From: a virus
Strand: one strand, 5' to 3'
Length of the DNA stretch: 64,000 nt
IMG/VR virus record: IMGVR_UViG_3300044591_001861
Coordinates: 1 to 64,000 of that record
In this document: piece by piece, positions 1-7,869 of the stretch
Layout: the number at the start of each line of letters is the position of its first letter
Position numbering within the stretch: the stretch's first letter is position 1
Position numbers and translations under genes: made by a program
The notes under the pieces: generated by a model
Databases searched by the model: none
What the model saw: only the letters and a program-made list of their open reading frames with translations
What the model was told of the DNA's origin: nothing

Positions 1-197
1 ATAAATTGACGAACACCAGCACCAGAACCAACGGACTGATAATTAACCCTATTCCCAGTAGTTCGTGCATAATCTTGGAACCATCGTTGATAAATTGGAG
101 CAGGGAAAGTAGCACCCGCGCCATTAATAGTAGGTCCAGCAAGAGCAGCTGCAGGAGCAGCAACTAGACCAACAGCAAAAATTTGTTTCAGTTTCAT
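1..197 (-). CDS. pstS: Phosphate ABC transporter substrate-binding protein PstS, 5' part only
   Basis: This is the first 65 codons of a gene that runs off the left edge of the window; the ATG is the complement of 195-197. The translation has a signal peptide (MKLKQIFAV then an Ala-rich stretch ending ALA) followed by GPTINGAGATFPAPIYQRW, the typical start of mature PstS with its phosphate-binding N-terminal strand. PstS binds phosphate in the periplasm for the host PstCAB transporter. Cyanophages are known to carry pstS as a host-derived phosphate-stress gene. It lies downstream of the porin gene, behind its own promoter with a Pho-box-like element. The C-terminal part cannot be assessed. Confidence 0.93.
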   Translation of the reverse strand, partial: MKLKQIFAVGLVAAPAAALAGPTINGAGATFPAPIYQRWFQDYARTTGNRVNYQSVGSGAGVRQF

Positions 198-233
198 AAA
201 AAGTTTTTTGGAAGTGAATTGACTTCGTAAGTA

Positions 234-278
234 ATCATACTGGAAGTAAACCTTAAAGTCTACTAAGATTTGGTTAAG
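234..278 (-). promoter_or_regulatory. Pho-box-like element and -10 box of pstS
   Basis: Read on the minus strand, three 8-base units recur every 11 bases: CTTAACCA (271-278), CTTAGTAG (260-267) and TTAAGGTT (249-256). A -10 box TATGAT (234-239) follows 9 bases later. Cyanobacterial Pho boxes are direct repeats of CTTAACCT-like octamers spaced by 3 bases and bound by PhoB/SphR. The units are degenerate, so this is a good candidate rather than proof. Confidence 0.65.
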
Positions 279-292
279 GTTTTCATTACCTA

Positions 293-320
293 ATAAAAAA
301 CCACCCCAGAAGGGGTGGTT
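293..320 (-). terminator. Rho-independent terminator after the porin gene
   Basis: On the minus strand the stem AACCACCCC / GGGGTGGTT (299-320, loop TTCT) is followed by TTTTTTATT. It lies 24 bases past the porin stop codon and separates porin from pstS transcription. Confidence 0.85.
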
Positions 321-343
321 CCACTCAACTTATGAGTATGTTA

Positions 344-1810
344 TCAGAACTTGAAGGTAGTCTGAATTACGCCACCCCAGTTGGAGGAGTTATCAGCAAG
401 ACGCTGATTGTCGCTTCCATAGATGATAGCAGGAGTGATGCTGATGTTATCAGACACTTGATACTTATAGAAAATCTCAAGAAGAGTGGACTTCTCAAGG
501 TTCTCTCCAGTAGGTGCTTGACCGACAGCAATACCAGCGGTGTTACCCTTAGCAAATACATCTGCCCACTGCAGACCTGCCATCCAAGATTGACTGTTGG
601 TAGCAGCACTTTGAGTACCACTTACAGTGTTCCAACCATAACCAGCAGAGATGGAAGGTGCCCAACCAGACTGCTTAGGTTGCCAGTATGCGTTCACGGC
701 ATAACCGTTAGAGGTTTGACCTGGAACAAGAGCACCAGAAGCACCGTTCAAACCGTTATAGGTGCGAACACGAGTGCCTTCAGTGCCATAACGATAACCA
801 AATGCGATACCGTAGTTAGTACCACGATAACCGATTTGTGCCAGAGTGTTTAGAGCGCCAGACTCATCAAACTCACCACGAGTGCTATCTTGACCTGCTT
901 GTGCAACATAGTTGATACCAGCAATCAGACCCTTCTTACCATACTGAATACCGAAACCAGAACCAACTGCCTTGTTATAAACACCAGGAGTACCACCTAC
1001 CTGGAAGAAATCAAGGATCTTGGATTCATATGCTGAAGGAACCCAAGCAATTTCAGTGTTACGAACAAGAGCACCAGCAGTCAGAGTTGCTTTATTATTG
1101 AAAGCAGGGAACTGATAGTAAAGACGATCAATAACTACATTGTTACCAACTTCACTGGTGGTATTATCTGCCTTATCCAGTTTAAAGATTGAAGAACTGG
1201 AACCAAAAGGATCACCACTGAAGTTAGAAGAACGCAGACGAGTGCGAAGCAGATCCTTACCAGTGAATGAAGTATCCAGGTTCAGACGCAGATCGTAGTT
1301 AAATGCAGTACGAGTTACATCACCACCTTTGGTTTGGTAGTCATCAACACCGCCGAGAACAAAGTTTGCTTCACCACGCAGTTTGGTAGTAGTGGAGAAC
1401 TGAGTCGCTTCAAGTTCACCAACTTGTGCTTCCAGTTTATCTACACGACCACGAAGAACAGCGAGTTCTTGAGCGAATTCTGCTTGAAGACGCTTGAGTT
1501 CATCTGTAACTTCAGTTACACGGTCAAGGCAAGCATTCAGAAGTGCTGCTGCCTCATAGCGGGTCATTGCCTTACCGCCACCATAAGTACCGTTAGGATA
1601 ACCAGCAACGCAACCATAACGTTCTACGAGGTTGCTGAGTGCCTGATATGCCCAATCGGTAGGTTGAACATCAGAGAATTGGGTAACGCTTGTGACCTGC
1701 TCAGAAGAGTATTGGTTGACTGCTGCCATATTAAGATCTGCGGCATTCGCAGCAACAGGAGCAACCATTCCCAGAGCAACAGGTGCAAGCATCAGTTGTT
1801 TGAGTTTCAT
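344..1810 (-). CDS. Cyanobacterial SLH-domain outer-membrane porin
   Basis: A 488-residue protein with a signal peptide (cleavage after ANA, about residue 23-24), one S-layer-homology domain (about 45-98, FSDVQPTDWAYQAL and MTRYEAAALLN), a short coiled coil (about 99-135) and a long beta-barrel region ending in phenylalanine, as needed for outer-membrane assembly. This is the layout of cyanobacterial Som/OprB-type porins, whose SLH domain anchors to peptidoglycan. In phosphate-limited picocyanobacteria a porin of this type is encoded beside pstS and induced by P stress. The phage gene lies upstream of pstS, begins with the same MKLKQ and has a Pho-box-like promoter, so a role in phosphate entry is inferred. 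The ion specificity is unproven. Confidence 0.93.
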   Translation of the reverse strand: MKLKQLMLAPVALGMVAPVAANAADLNMAAVNQYSSEQVTSVTQFSDVQPTDWAYQALSNLVERYGCVAGYPNGTYGGGKAMTRYEAAALLNACLDRVTEVTDELKRLQAEFAQELAVLRGRVDKLEAQVGELEATQFSTTTKLRGEANFVLGGVDDYQTKGGDVTRTAFNYDLRLNLDTSFTGKDLLRTRLRSSNFSGDPFGSSSSIFKLDKADNTTSEVGNNVVIDRLYYQFPAFNNKATLTAGALVRNTEIAWVPSAYESKILDFFQVGGTPGVYNKAVGSGFGIQYGKKGLIAGINYVAQAGQDSTRGEFDESGALNTLAQIGYRGTNYGIAFGYRYGTEGTRVRTYNGLNGASGALVPGQTSNGYAVNAYWQPKQSGWAPSISAGYGWNTVSGTQSAATNSQSWMAGLQWADVFAKGNTAGIAVGQAPTGENLEKSTLLEIFYKYQVSDNISITPAIIYGSDNQRLADNSSNWGGVIQTTFKF

Positions 1811-1826
1811 AAATTGTTTTGTTTGT

Positions 1827-1905
1827 ACTATAGGACAAATGTTAAGAATTACAACTGAATTCTTAAGTACTTATTTAGTGTACCAGATAAAAAATCCCCT
1901 GTCAA
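1827..1905 (-). promoter_or_regulatory. Double promoter of the porin gene: Pho-box-like promoter plus sigma70 promoter
   Basis: Two start signals are visible on the minus strand. The upstream one is TTGACA (1900-1905), 17 bases, then TACACT (1877-1882). The downstream one is a three-unit 11-base-period repeat, CTTAAGAA (1860-1867), AGTTGTAA (1849-1856) and TTAACATT (1838-1845), followed by TATAGT (1827-1832). The second matches the layout in front of pstS, suggesting constitutive plus phosphate-stress-induced expression. The assignment is by eye. Confidence 0.65.
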
Positions 1906-1910
1906 GGATT
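1889..1910 (-). terminator. Weak terminator whose loop carries a -35 box
   Basis: On the minus strand AATCC (1906-1910) and GGATT (1893-1897) form a 5-base stem followed by TTTTT. The loop TTGACAGG contains the -35 hexamer of the porin promoter. It directly follows the stop of the last glycan-cluster gene. Confidence 0.45.
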
Positions 1911-2715
1911 ATTCTTGAGGTTGTTGAGACTCTTCCCTATGAGGTTCAGAGACTCTCAAGAAGTATGGATCATAATCCATTAGACTACCAATGTCAAGAT
2001 TTGCTCCGTTTTGTTGCCAAAAATTAAGAAGTCCGTCATGACTTTGACGATGGAAAATATCAATATGTTCTGGGTGAATTGCAGAACCCATTTCCAAATT
2101 ATAAAGGAATAGAGGAATGCAATAACTCTTACCAGATTCAAAGATCAAATCTTCTGATACTGGTCTGGGTTTAACACCATTATCAAGTTTATATTTCTTA
2201 TCTCTAATATGATTTTTAACAATTTTTTCAGCATGATGCCTTGTAATTAAATACACTGCTGCAGAAAAATCATTAACAAATCTATGATGAAGCCTTACAT
2301 GAATATTGCCAGTACAAATAGTTGTTAGTTGAACACAATCCCAATCATAAGGAAGAAGATTAAAAAATTCATCCCAAGTAAATGACCAGGATTTAACTGG
2401 TTCAAAACTGACATCATCTTCCATGATGAGAACATAATCATCATCAGTTTCTTCATAAAAATATTTGATTGCCTTAATATGACTCATTACACACCCGACT
2501 TCGTTCTGAGACATATTATCAGGAATTCTTCCTTTCAGATAAGTAGAAACATCATCGTCTCTACCATCGTATCCTTGAATTCTTTCATGGTTCTCAATTC
2601 CCCAATTCTTAAATTGAGACTCCATGTACTCTCTTCGGTGAGTATCATTTTCAAGATTTAACCACAAAATTTTAGGAAGACCTTCAAGTTTGAAGATTGA
2701 TTTGTTTTTATCCAT
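1909..2715 (-). CDS. Glycosyltransferase family 25 protein (LPS-type)
   Basis: A 268-residue protein with GT25 hallmarks: an N-terminal WLNLENDTHRREYM segment, the NEVGCVMSH motif (about 71-79) and the acidic metal/sugar-nucleotide site LIMEDDVSFE (about 97-105). GT25 enzymes transfer galactose or glucose onto lipooligosaccharide in Gram-negative bacteria. It is the last gene of the glycan operon and overlaps its upstream neighbour by 8 bases. The acceptor and donor cannot be read from sequence. Confidence 0.85.
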   Translation of the reverse strand: MDKNKSIFKLEGLPKILWLNLENDTHRREYMESQFKNWGIENHERIQGYDGRDDDVSTYLKGRIPDNMSQNEVGCVMSHIKAIKYFYEETDDDYVLIMEDDVSFEPVKSWSFTWDEFFNLLPYDWDCVQLTTICTGNIHVRLHHRFVNDFSAAVYLITRHHAEKIVKNHIRDKKYKLDNGVKPRPVSEDLIFESGKSYCIPLFLYNLEMGSAIHPEHIDIFHRQSHDGLLNFWQQNGANLDIGSLMDYDPYFLRVSEPHREESQQPQE

Positions 2716-3373
2716 GATTAATTATTGTTCCGTTTGGGTTGTAATCGTAAATAGGGTTATCGTTTTGGTCATATCCTTGACCGATAAAATCATACTGAAT
2801 TTTTTCTCTGGATTCTTTCATCCATTCAACTTCTTCAAATCCATGAATCAAAGAATCATTTTCTGCAATTGGCCAAATCTCTTGAGCAAGATAAATTTGG
2901 TCAGATGTATAAAAATGTTGTTTTGAATATTCAATCATAACATCTTGCTGAGATTCAGTCAGCATACCTTTCATTCCCCACATTCCAGCAAGGATAGGCC
3001 AATCATAATGTCTTTCATGATCTCTAATTATAGAAAATTTCTTATCAGATGTCAACCATTCATTAACTGCTCTCACTTCTCTTTCAGAAATACGAGAATC
3101 AGAATCTCTTGATATTGTTACATTATCTTCACTTTCAAACATAGAATAGAATCTCCAAAAAGCACCAAAGACTCCATCATCATCAACTTCAGCAACTTCA
3201 ACATTATCCATATCATGAAGTTGTTTTGCGTATTTGAAGGGAACGCTTCCATCAAGGAATATTCTACATTTCCAATCTGGCATTAGTTCTTTAGCAATTT
3301 CAGCATTTCTAATTGCGCCAATACAATATCTGGGACTAGATCCCCATACGCTGATTGATATGATTTTGTTCAT
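2708..3373 (-). CDS. Putative glycosyltransferase-like protein
   Basis: A 221-residue protein that begins like a GT-A sugar-transfer enzyme (IISISVWGSSPRYCIGAI) and carries the acidic motif ISRDSDSRISEREVRAV, which resembles the DxD nucleotide-sugar site, followed by FSIIRDH and ILAGMWGMKG. I recall similar proteins in phages and large viruses of algae, but no named family can be assigned with certainty. It overlaps the next upstream gene by 4 bases (ATGA), so translation is coupled. No membrane segment is visible. A role in glycan assembly is inferred from motif and context. Confidence 0.65.
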   Translation of the reverse strand: MNKIISISVWGSSPRYCIGAIRNAEIAKELMPDWKCRIFLDGSVPFKYAKQLHDMDNVEVAEVDDDGVFGAFWRFYSMFESEDNVTISRDSDSRISEREVRAVNEWLTSDKKFSIIRDHERHYDWPILAGMWGMKGMLTESQQDVMIEYSKQHFYTSDQIYLAQEIWPIAENDSLIHGFEEVEWMKESREKIQYDFIGQGYDQNDNPIYDYNPNGTIINHG

Positions 3374-4317
3374 ACTGGGTTCTTCCTATACTCTTCGTAA
3401 ATTTCATTTGCAGAGTATGGAACAATATTCTTTGGAGAAATTGGAGCATACTTACAAACAATCTCATGATATTTCTCAAAACACTTTTCTGGAGTGTGAT
3501 TCTGATAATATGCATCATAAGACTTTTGAGCAATATCCTTGTATCTATCATTTTCTAATTGATAGATAATTTTTTCTTCTAAATCTGAGTGATCTATATT
3601 AATACAAATGTATTCATCATATGGCATAAAATCAGATTTGACACTGTGCAATTTAAGTTCTGGTTGAATAGTACAGACTTTTGCACTAGCAAGTTCCCAA
3701 ATTCTCCAACTATCATAAGAATTTCCTGGATAATTTAGACCAATCTTTGTTTTATTGACAACATACAAATATTCTTGAGGTGTTCTCACTGGTTGATAAC
3801 GAATAAACCAACGTAGGTGAGAAAGTTTATTCTGAGATAAATCTACTATCCTATTAATAAAAGATTGTCTTCTAGGATTACTCGGAGTACCTAAGAAAAT
3901 AACATCAAATTGTTTATTTTCACTTTGCAATTTTTCATCATAAACAGAAGGAATTGCAAAGTGATTGGGATAAATGGGGCAATTATATGGGTTAACTGTA
4001 TCAGAAGTAAGTTCTCTCTGCATAATTAGATCAGGAGATCTATTATAATACCTCTGAACATGCTCATTATCAGTATCATCATGCTGAATAATAAATGAGT
4101 TCTTACAATACTTTTCTAAGATATCGTTGATAATAGGAACTGTCCACCCAATACTTAGATAAAGAACTACAACCTTATATTCATTTTCTACAACAAAGTC
4201 AATAATATTTCTTTCATCTACAAAGTCACAAGTATATCCACACTTCTCAAAGCATTTGAAAATATAACTTGAGTTAGGAACCCACGAGTGGTTAAAAAAT
4301 AGAAAATCTTTAATCAT
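3370..4317 (-). CDS. CgeB/GT-B-like glycosyltransferase
   Basis: A 315-residue protein resembling the CgeB/YkvP group of GT-B glycosyltransferases. The N-terminal half reads as a Rossmann-like domain (FLFFNHSWVPNSSYI). The C-terminal half has the donor-site pattern KIGLNYPGNSYDSWRIWELA, followed by a long helical tail typical of these enzymes. It overlaps both neighbours by 4-8 bases within the coupled glycan operon. Substrate unknown. Confidence 0.72.
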   Translation of the reverse strand: MIKDFLFFNHSWVPNSSYIFKCFEKCGYTCDFVDERNIIDFVVENEYKVVVLYLSIGWTVPIINDILEKYCKNSFIIQHDDTDNEHVQRYYNRSPDLIMQRELTSDTVNPYNCPIYPNHFAIPSVYDEKLQSENKQFDVIFLGTPSNPRRQSFINRIVDLSQNKLSHLRWFIRYQPVRTPQEYLYVVNKTKIGLNYPGNSYDSWRIWELASAKVCTIQPELKLHSVKSDFMPYDEYICINIDHSDLEEKIIYQLENDRYKDIAQKSYDAYYQNHTPEKCFEKYHEIVCKYAPISPKNIVPYSANEIYEEYRKNPV

Positions 4318-5003
4318 TTTATTATAGTGTATTGGATTGAAGAATCAACATAAGTTTTTACTGGAGTTTTATATTCTTCCATATAAAACTGTAGCATATT
4401 CACCGCATGGGAAATATCAATATTATGCGTAAGATACATGTCATGAAAAGAATCAAACATACTACAATATTTTTTCATGGAATCATAGTTTCCATAAGCA
4501 AAATGATCTGAATACGACCAACCACCAATATCTTTTGGGATAACGAAATTTTGGTCTTTAATTTCAATATCGATTAAATCAACATCGAATCTCAATCTCA
4601 TAATTAAATCATATTGACTTGGATTATGGATCATAGAAAAAGCATACTTAACAATATGCCATTGATCTCTTAATCTTTCAACCCAAAATGAACCGTGCTC
4701 AATTGCTCTAGGATCAACTTTAAATACATCATCTGGACGATCTAAAAATTTAATATTTTCAAATCTATTTTGAACATACTTCTCATAATCAAGAAATATA
4801 TATGAGGATAATTTTCCAGCATATGTACTCAGAACGTCAGAGGTATCTACGCCTATAGTAGGTTGACCACTCTTTAATTGACACCTATCCCAACTACAAA
4901 TATAAGTATCAACATCATGTATATCTAAAATATTTTTTTTTAGATTTAGATAGGTTCTTCCATAAGTTCTAGGAAATCCTGTCATCAGTAAAGCTATTTT
5001 CAT
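4314..5003 (-). CDS. Putative glycan-biosynthesis protein
   Basis: A 229-residue protein with an N-terminal strand-turn (MKIALLMTGFPRTYG) and the motif YDLIMRLRFDVDL (about 137-149), which resembles the acidic site of GT-A sugar transferases seen in viral and bacterial capsule proteins. I cannot place it in a named family. It is joined to both neighbours by 4-base overlaps, so it belongs to the same transcription and translation unit as the surrounding glycosyltransferases. No signal peptide or membrane segment is seen. Confidence 0.6.
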   Translation of the reverse strand: MKIALLMTGFPRTYGRTYLNLKKNILDIHDVDTYICSWDRCQLKSGQPTIGVDTSDVLSTYAGKLSSYIFLDYEKYVQNRFENIKFLDRPDDVFKVDPRAIEHGSFWVERLRDQWHIVKYAFSMIHNPSQYDLIMRLRFDVDLIDIEIKDQNFVIPKDIGGWSYSDHFAYGNYDSMKKYCSMFDSFHDMYLTHNIDISHAVNMLQFYMEEYKTPVKTYVDSSIQYTIIK

Positions 5004-5779
5004 TGATTCACAGATTCATAGAGATTTGCATAGGTTTCTTCATCCAAATAACAGGGACAATACTCAGGTTGAAATTCCCAATTCTTGTTGACTGCTTTCA
5101 TTGTACTCTTAGTATCAAGAACAATAAAATTATTAACTATTGCTTCCCACGCAAATTCATTAATATTTGAAGAATCGTAGATATTAATCATATCTCCAAA
5201 CTTATTTTTAAGCACAGATAAAAACCAAAGAGTTTCTGTACATGTCAAATTATTTAATTTTGATTCATCTAATGTTAATACGCTTTCAATAACATTAGAC
5301 CATTTGAATACGTCATTTCTATATCCAACTTGAACCCAATCACATACTCTAAAGCAATTTGGATATTCATCAGAGTCTGGTCTAATAGTCATCATATTAG
5401 ACACAACCAATTTATTTTTAAAAACCTTTAGGTCATCAGTAGAATTTGGATACAAATCAACATACTGAAAAAGATCATTCTTATGAATCATATCGGAACG
5501 TGTGACCATTACTAGTTCACCTTCTGAAAATTCTAATCCTTTTTGATAAGAAAGAACTTGCCTCTTCCAATGTTGTATTGGTCCAGGACCAGGATCGGGA
5601 GTTAATACAACCTTATCAATTTGTAGACTTTTATCAATGTATTTTTCTTGACCTTCCCATGTGGAAATTATAAGTTCATCAGAGAACCAAGATCTAATAG
5701 ATTCAACAACTTCATTAATAAAGTTTTGAGGATGTTTATCATATAAAACAGATCCTCTAATAATTACGCTTTTTTTCAT
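5000..5779 (-). CDS. WavE-like lipopolysaccharide synthesis protein
   Basis: A 259-residue protein with the pattern of the WavE family, named from the Vibrio cholerae LPS core locus: IISTWEGQ near residue 39, LTPDPGPGPIQHWKRQVLS (about 58-76), VMVTRSDMIHK (the acidic RSDM site) and CDWVQVGYRND. WavE proteins are thought to act as glycosyltransferases in LPS outer-core assembly. It starts with ATG and overlaps the gene before it by 4 bases. Assignment rests on motif order; the enzymatic step is unknown. Confidence 0.75.
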   Translation of the reverse strand: MKKSVIIRGSVLYDKHPQNFINEVVESIRSWFSDELIISTWEGQEKYIDKSLQIDKVVLTPDPGPGPIQHWKRQVLSYQKGLEFSEGELVMVTRSDMIHKNDLFQYVDLYPNSTDDLKVFKNKLVVSNMMTIRPDSDEYPNCFRVCDWVQVGYRNDVFKWSNVIESVLTLDESKLNNLTCTETLWFLSVLKNKFGDMINIYDSSNINEFAWEAIVNNFIVLDTKSTMKAVNKNWEFQPEYCPCYLDEETYANLYESVNQ

Positions 5780-6237
5780 TTTAGTCTAGAAATAAAATCG
5801 CTACAAACTCCAAAACAATTATAAACTCTCAAAGAATCAAAATCTTGTTCTAATTTCCATTCTGGCATCACAATAACAGACTTAGACGTATATGATTTTC
5901 CAGGATAAGTCCAAATATAATTTTTACTAGTAAGTGTAAAATCGTCTTGTTGATGCCAAAAATAATTGTATCCGCCAGTTTTTGATACAAAGTGATAAAG
6001 TGCTTCAATATTTTTACAATGAATCCACAATTTATCCATACGTTTTGCTAACCAATATGAGGTAACAACATATTGAGGATCATCATGTCCAAGATAAAAT
6101 CTATCATCAACTATATCATAGCGAATATCAATCTCAACATCATATCCCAACTCTATCGCAGTGTCAATATATTCGGGTCTGTTTTCTTCTAATGAATTAG
6201 GACCTTCAATATTTCCCCTATGAGCAATTAGTCTCAC
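5776..6237 (-). CDS. Glycerophosphodiester phosphodiesterase-like protein (short)
   Basis: A 153-residue protein with the N-terminal signature of the GDPD/PI-PLC phosphodiesterase fold: LIAHRGN, SLEENRPEYI, GYDVEIDIRYD and FYLGHDDP, which include the catalytic His and metal-binding Glu/Asp residues. Typical GDPDs are about 240-300 residues, so this is a reduced version that keeps the first half of the barrel. The start is GTG, read from a GTGA overlap with the upstream FkbM gene. In a glycan cluster it may act on a phosphodiester-linked substituent, but that is inference. Confidence 0.72.
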   Translation of the reverse strand: MRLIAHRGNIEGPNSLEENRPEYIDTAIELGYDVEIDIRYDIVDDRFYLGHDDPQYVVTSYWLAKRMDKLWIHCKNIEALYHFVSKTGGYNYFWHQQDDFTLTSKNYIWTYPGKSYTSKSVIVMPEWKLEQDFDSLRVYNCFGVCSDFISRLK

Positions 6238-6947
6238 AATAGATCACTCCTTACATAAATTGTGTTACCTTCACAATCACTTCCATTGTATTCAAAGGAA
6301 TCAGTAATTTCAACAAAACCTGCTTCTTTTCTTAGGAAATGATCAATATCAACTTTAAGTGCTTGACCTTCATAATAAGGCTTTAGTCCAACTTCAGTAA
6401 AAATGCACTTAACATCTTTAAGAGTTTCCTTTGCTCCCTCAAAAACATCAAGTTCAGCACCTTGAACATCAATCCAAATAATATCAACCTTGTCAATATT
6501 ATTTTCAACGCGCCACAAATCTAGTGTGGTAGCATCTACTTTGATTTCTTTTTGTTTCCAAGATTTATCAAAATATTCTTCAGTAAGACCTTTCATGAAT
6601 TTATACTTTGAAGAAGCACCAGGATTTTCATCAATCACTGGATAAAAATTAATTTTTCCAGGTACATCATTTAGAGCAATATTGTATAGACTCAAATTCT
6701 TTTTAAAATATCCACTGAGTCTAGAATAAACTTCTTCGCAGTTTTTATAATTTTCTGGATTTGGTTCAAAAGCATGAACCTTTGCATCTGGAAGCAGTTC
6801 CATAAATTCAATGCTTTGCCCCAAATGCCAACTACCAATATCACAAATAGTTTCTATAGAGTCCCAGTCAATAATATCAACTACGTACTCCATTCTATTT
6901 GCAACAATAGTATGTGTGTTTAAAATAAGTTCTTTAACTGAATTCAT
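6234..6947 (-). CDS. FkbM family methyltransferase
   Basis: A 237-residue SAM-dependent methyltransferase of the FkbM type: ETICDIGSWHLGQSI (motif I), VHAFEPNPENY (acidic ribose-binding motif), GASSKYKFMKG and DIIWIDVQGAELDVFEGA (the FkbM DVxGxE motif). Such enzymes O-methylate sugars or other hydroxyl groups. It overlaps a second FkbM gene by 4 bases. The two are only distantly alike, so they probably have different targets. The methylated acceptor is unknown. Confidence 0.88.
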   Translation of the reverse strand: MNSVKELILNTHTIVANRMEYVVDIIDWDSIETICDIGSWHLGQSIEFMELLPDAKVHAFEPNPENYKNCEEVYSRLSGYFKKNLSLYNIALNDVPGKINFYPVIDENPGASSKYKFMKGLTEEYFDKSWKQKEIKVDATTLDLWRVENNIDKVDIIWIDVQGAELDVFEGAKETLKDVKCIFTEVGLKPYYEGQALKVDIDHFLRKEAGFVEITDSFEYNGSDCEGNTIYVRSDLL

Positions 6948-7534
6948 TTTTCTCCTCTAAAAACATCATTTCTAATACAAACTCTATCTCCTTCTCCGTG
7001 AATACATTGAGCAACAACATATTTTTGAGATCTAAGAAACTTTTGTAGAGATTTATTATCTAAAATATGGGGATATTCGTACCTAATAACTTTAGGTCGA
7101 ATATTTGTATTATTAAAAAGTTGTGAAATTATTACATCTTCCACACCTTCAACATCTAAAAATAAAGCATCAATATTTTCTATCGAATTTTCATTTAAAA
7201 ACGAATGAAATGTTTGCGTTTTAACTTTTATAGATTGGCAATCTTCATGTCTAACAAAACTACTTTCTGTTCCATGCAAATAAAAATCACATTCTCCATC
7301 CTTATCATAAATTGCTAAGTTATAAAAATTAATGTCATTTATAGAAGACTTATAATTTTCTTTGAGTTTTTCAAAAACATCTGGCAATGGTTCTACCAAA
7401 TGACATTCATGCTTAGCACTCATTATGATTTCACGTAATCCATAATGTTCCTCACATTCAACTCCGTCATATGCACCAACTTGCACAATAACATCATTTT
7501 CACCAATATACTTATGATAATCTAAAATAATCAT
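6944..7534 (-). CDS. FkbM family methyltransferase
   Basis: A 196-residue second FkbM methyltransferase, shorter than its neighbour: DVIVQVGAYDGVECEEHYG (motif I), CHLVEPLPDVF and ALFLDVEGVEDVIISQLF (DVEG motif). It shares its last base with the cupin gene before it and overlaps the following FkbM gene by 4 bases. Probably O-methylates a sugar of the glycan made by this cluster. Substrate not determinable. Confidence 0.85.
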   Translation of the reverse strand: MIILDYHKYIGENDVIVQVGAYDGVECEEHYGLREIIMSAKHECHLVEPLPDVFEKLKENYKSSINDINFYNLAIYDKDGECDFYLHGTESSFVRHEDCQSIKVKTQTFHSFLNENSIENIDALFLDVEGVEDVIISQLFNNTNIRPKVIRYEYPHILDNKSLQKFLRSQKYVVAQCIHGEGDRVCIRNDVFRGEK

Positions 7535-7869
7535 TAGGATTTCTTTTTTTCTAAAACAATTTTATCATTAGTAATTCCAGGAAGTTTAACACAAACAATT
7601 TCACAATCTTCCAAAAAGTTTGGATCGGCAATTTCAAAAGGATTCAATACAAAAATATCACCAGACACAAGTTTTTTTCCTTGGAGTATCATTTCTCCAC
7701 GTACAAGAAGATTTACCTCTGTAACATGTTCATGATAATGAAGATCCCAAATTTCACCCTTTGGATGCTTTTTATAAGATACTTCTACATTTTCAGTTGT
7801 AAATGCTGTTGGGGAAAAATTACCAACAAACCATCCACCAATCATTTCCTCCAGTCTATATAGGTTCAT
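7534..7869 (-). CDS. Small cupin-domain protein
   Basis: A 111-residue single-domain cupin. The metal-binding motif 1 is DLHYHEHVTEVNLLVRGEM (two His plus Glu) and motif 2 is GDIFVLNPFEIADPNF. The spacing and the following hydrophobic strand fit the cupin barrel. Stand-alone cupins in sugar loci act as epimerases, isomerases or sugar-binding partners. It is coupled to both neighbours. A catalytic versus regulatory role cannot be decided. Confidence 0.72.
   Translation of the reverse strand: MNLYRLEEMIGGWFVGNFSPTAFTTENVEVSYKKHPKGEIWDLHYHEHVTEVNLLVRGEMILQGKKLVSGDIFVLNPFEIADPNFLEDCEIVCVKLPGITNDKIVLEKKKS

Noticed and set aside
332-853. Plus-strand open frame of 173 codons
   Set aside because: It lies wholly opposite the porin gene, starts in the terminator region and has no homologous features or ribosome site.
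1334-1858. Plus-strand frame of 174 codons
   Set aside because: Antisense to the porin and its promoter; composition is a reverse-complement shadow.
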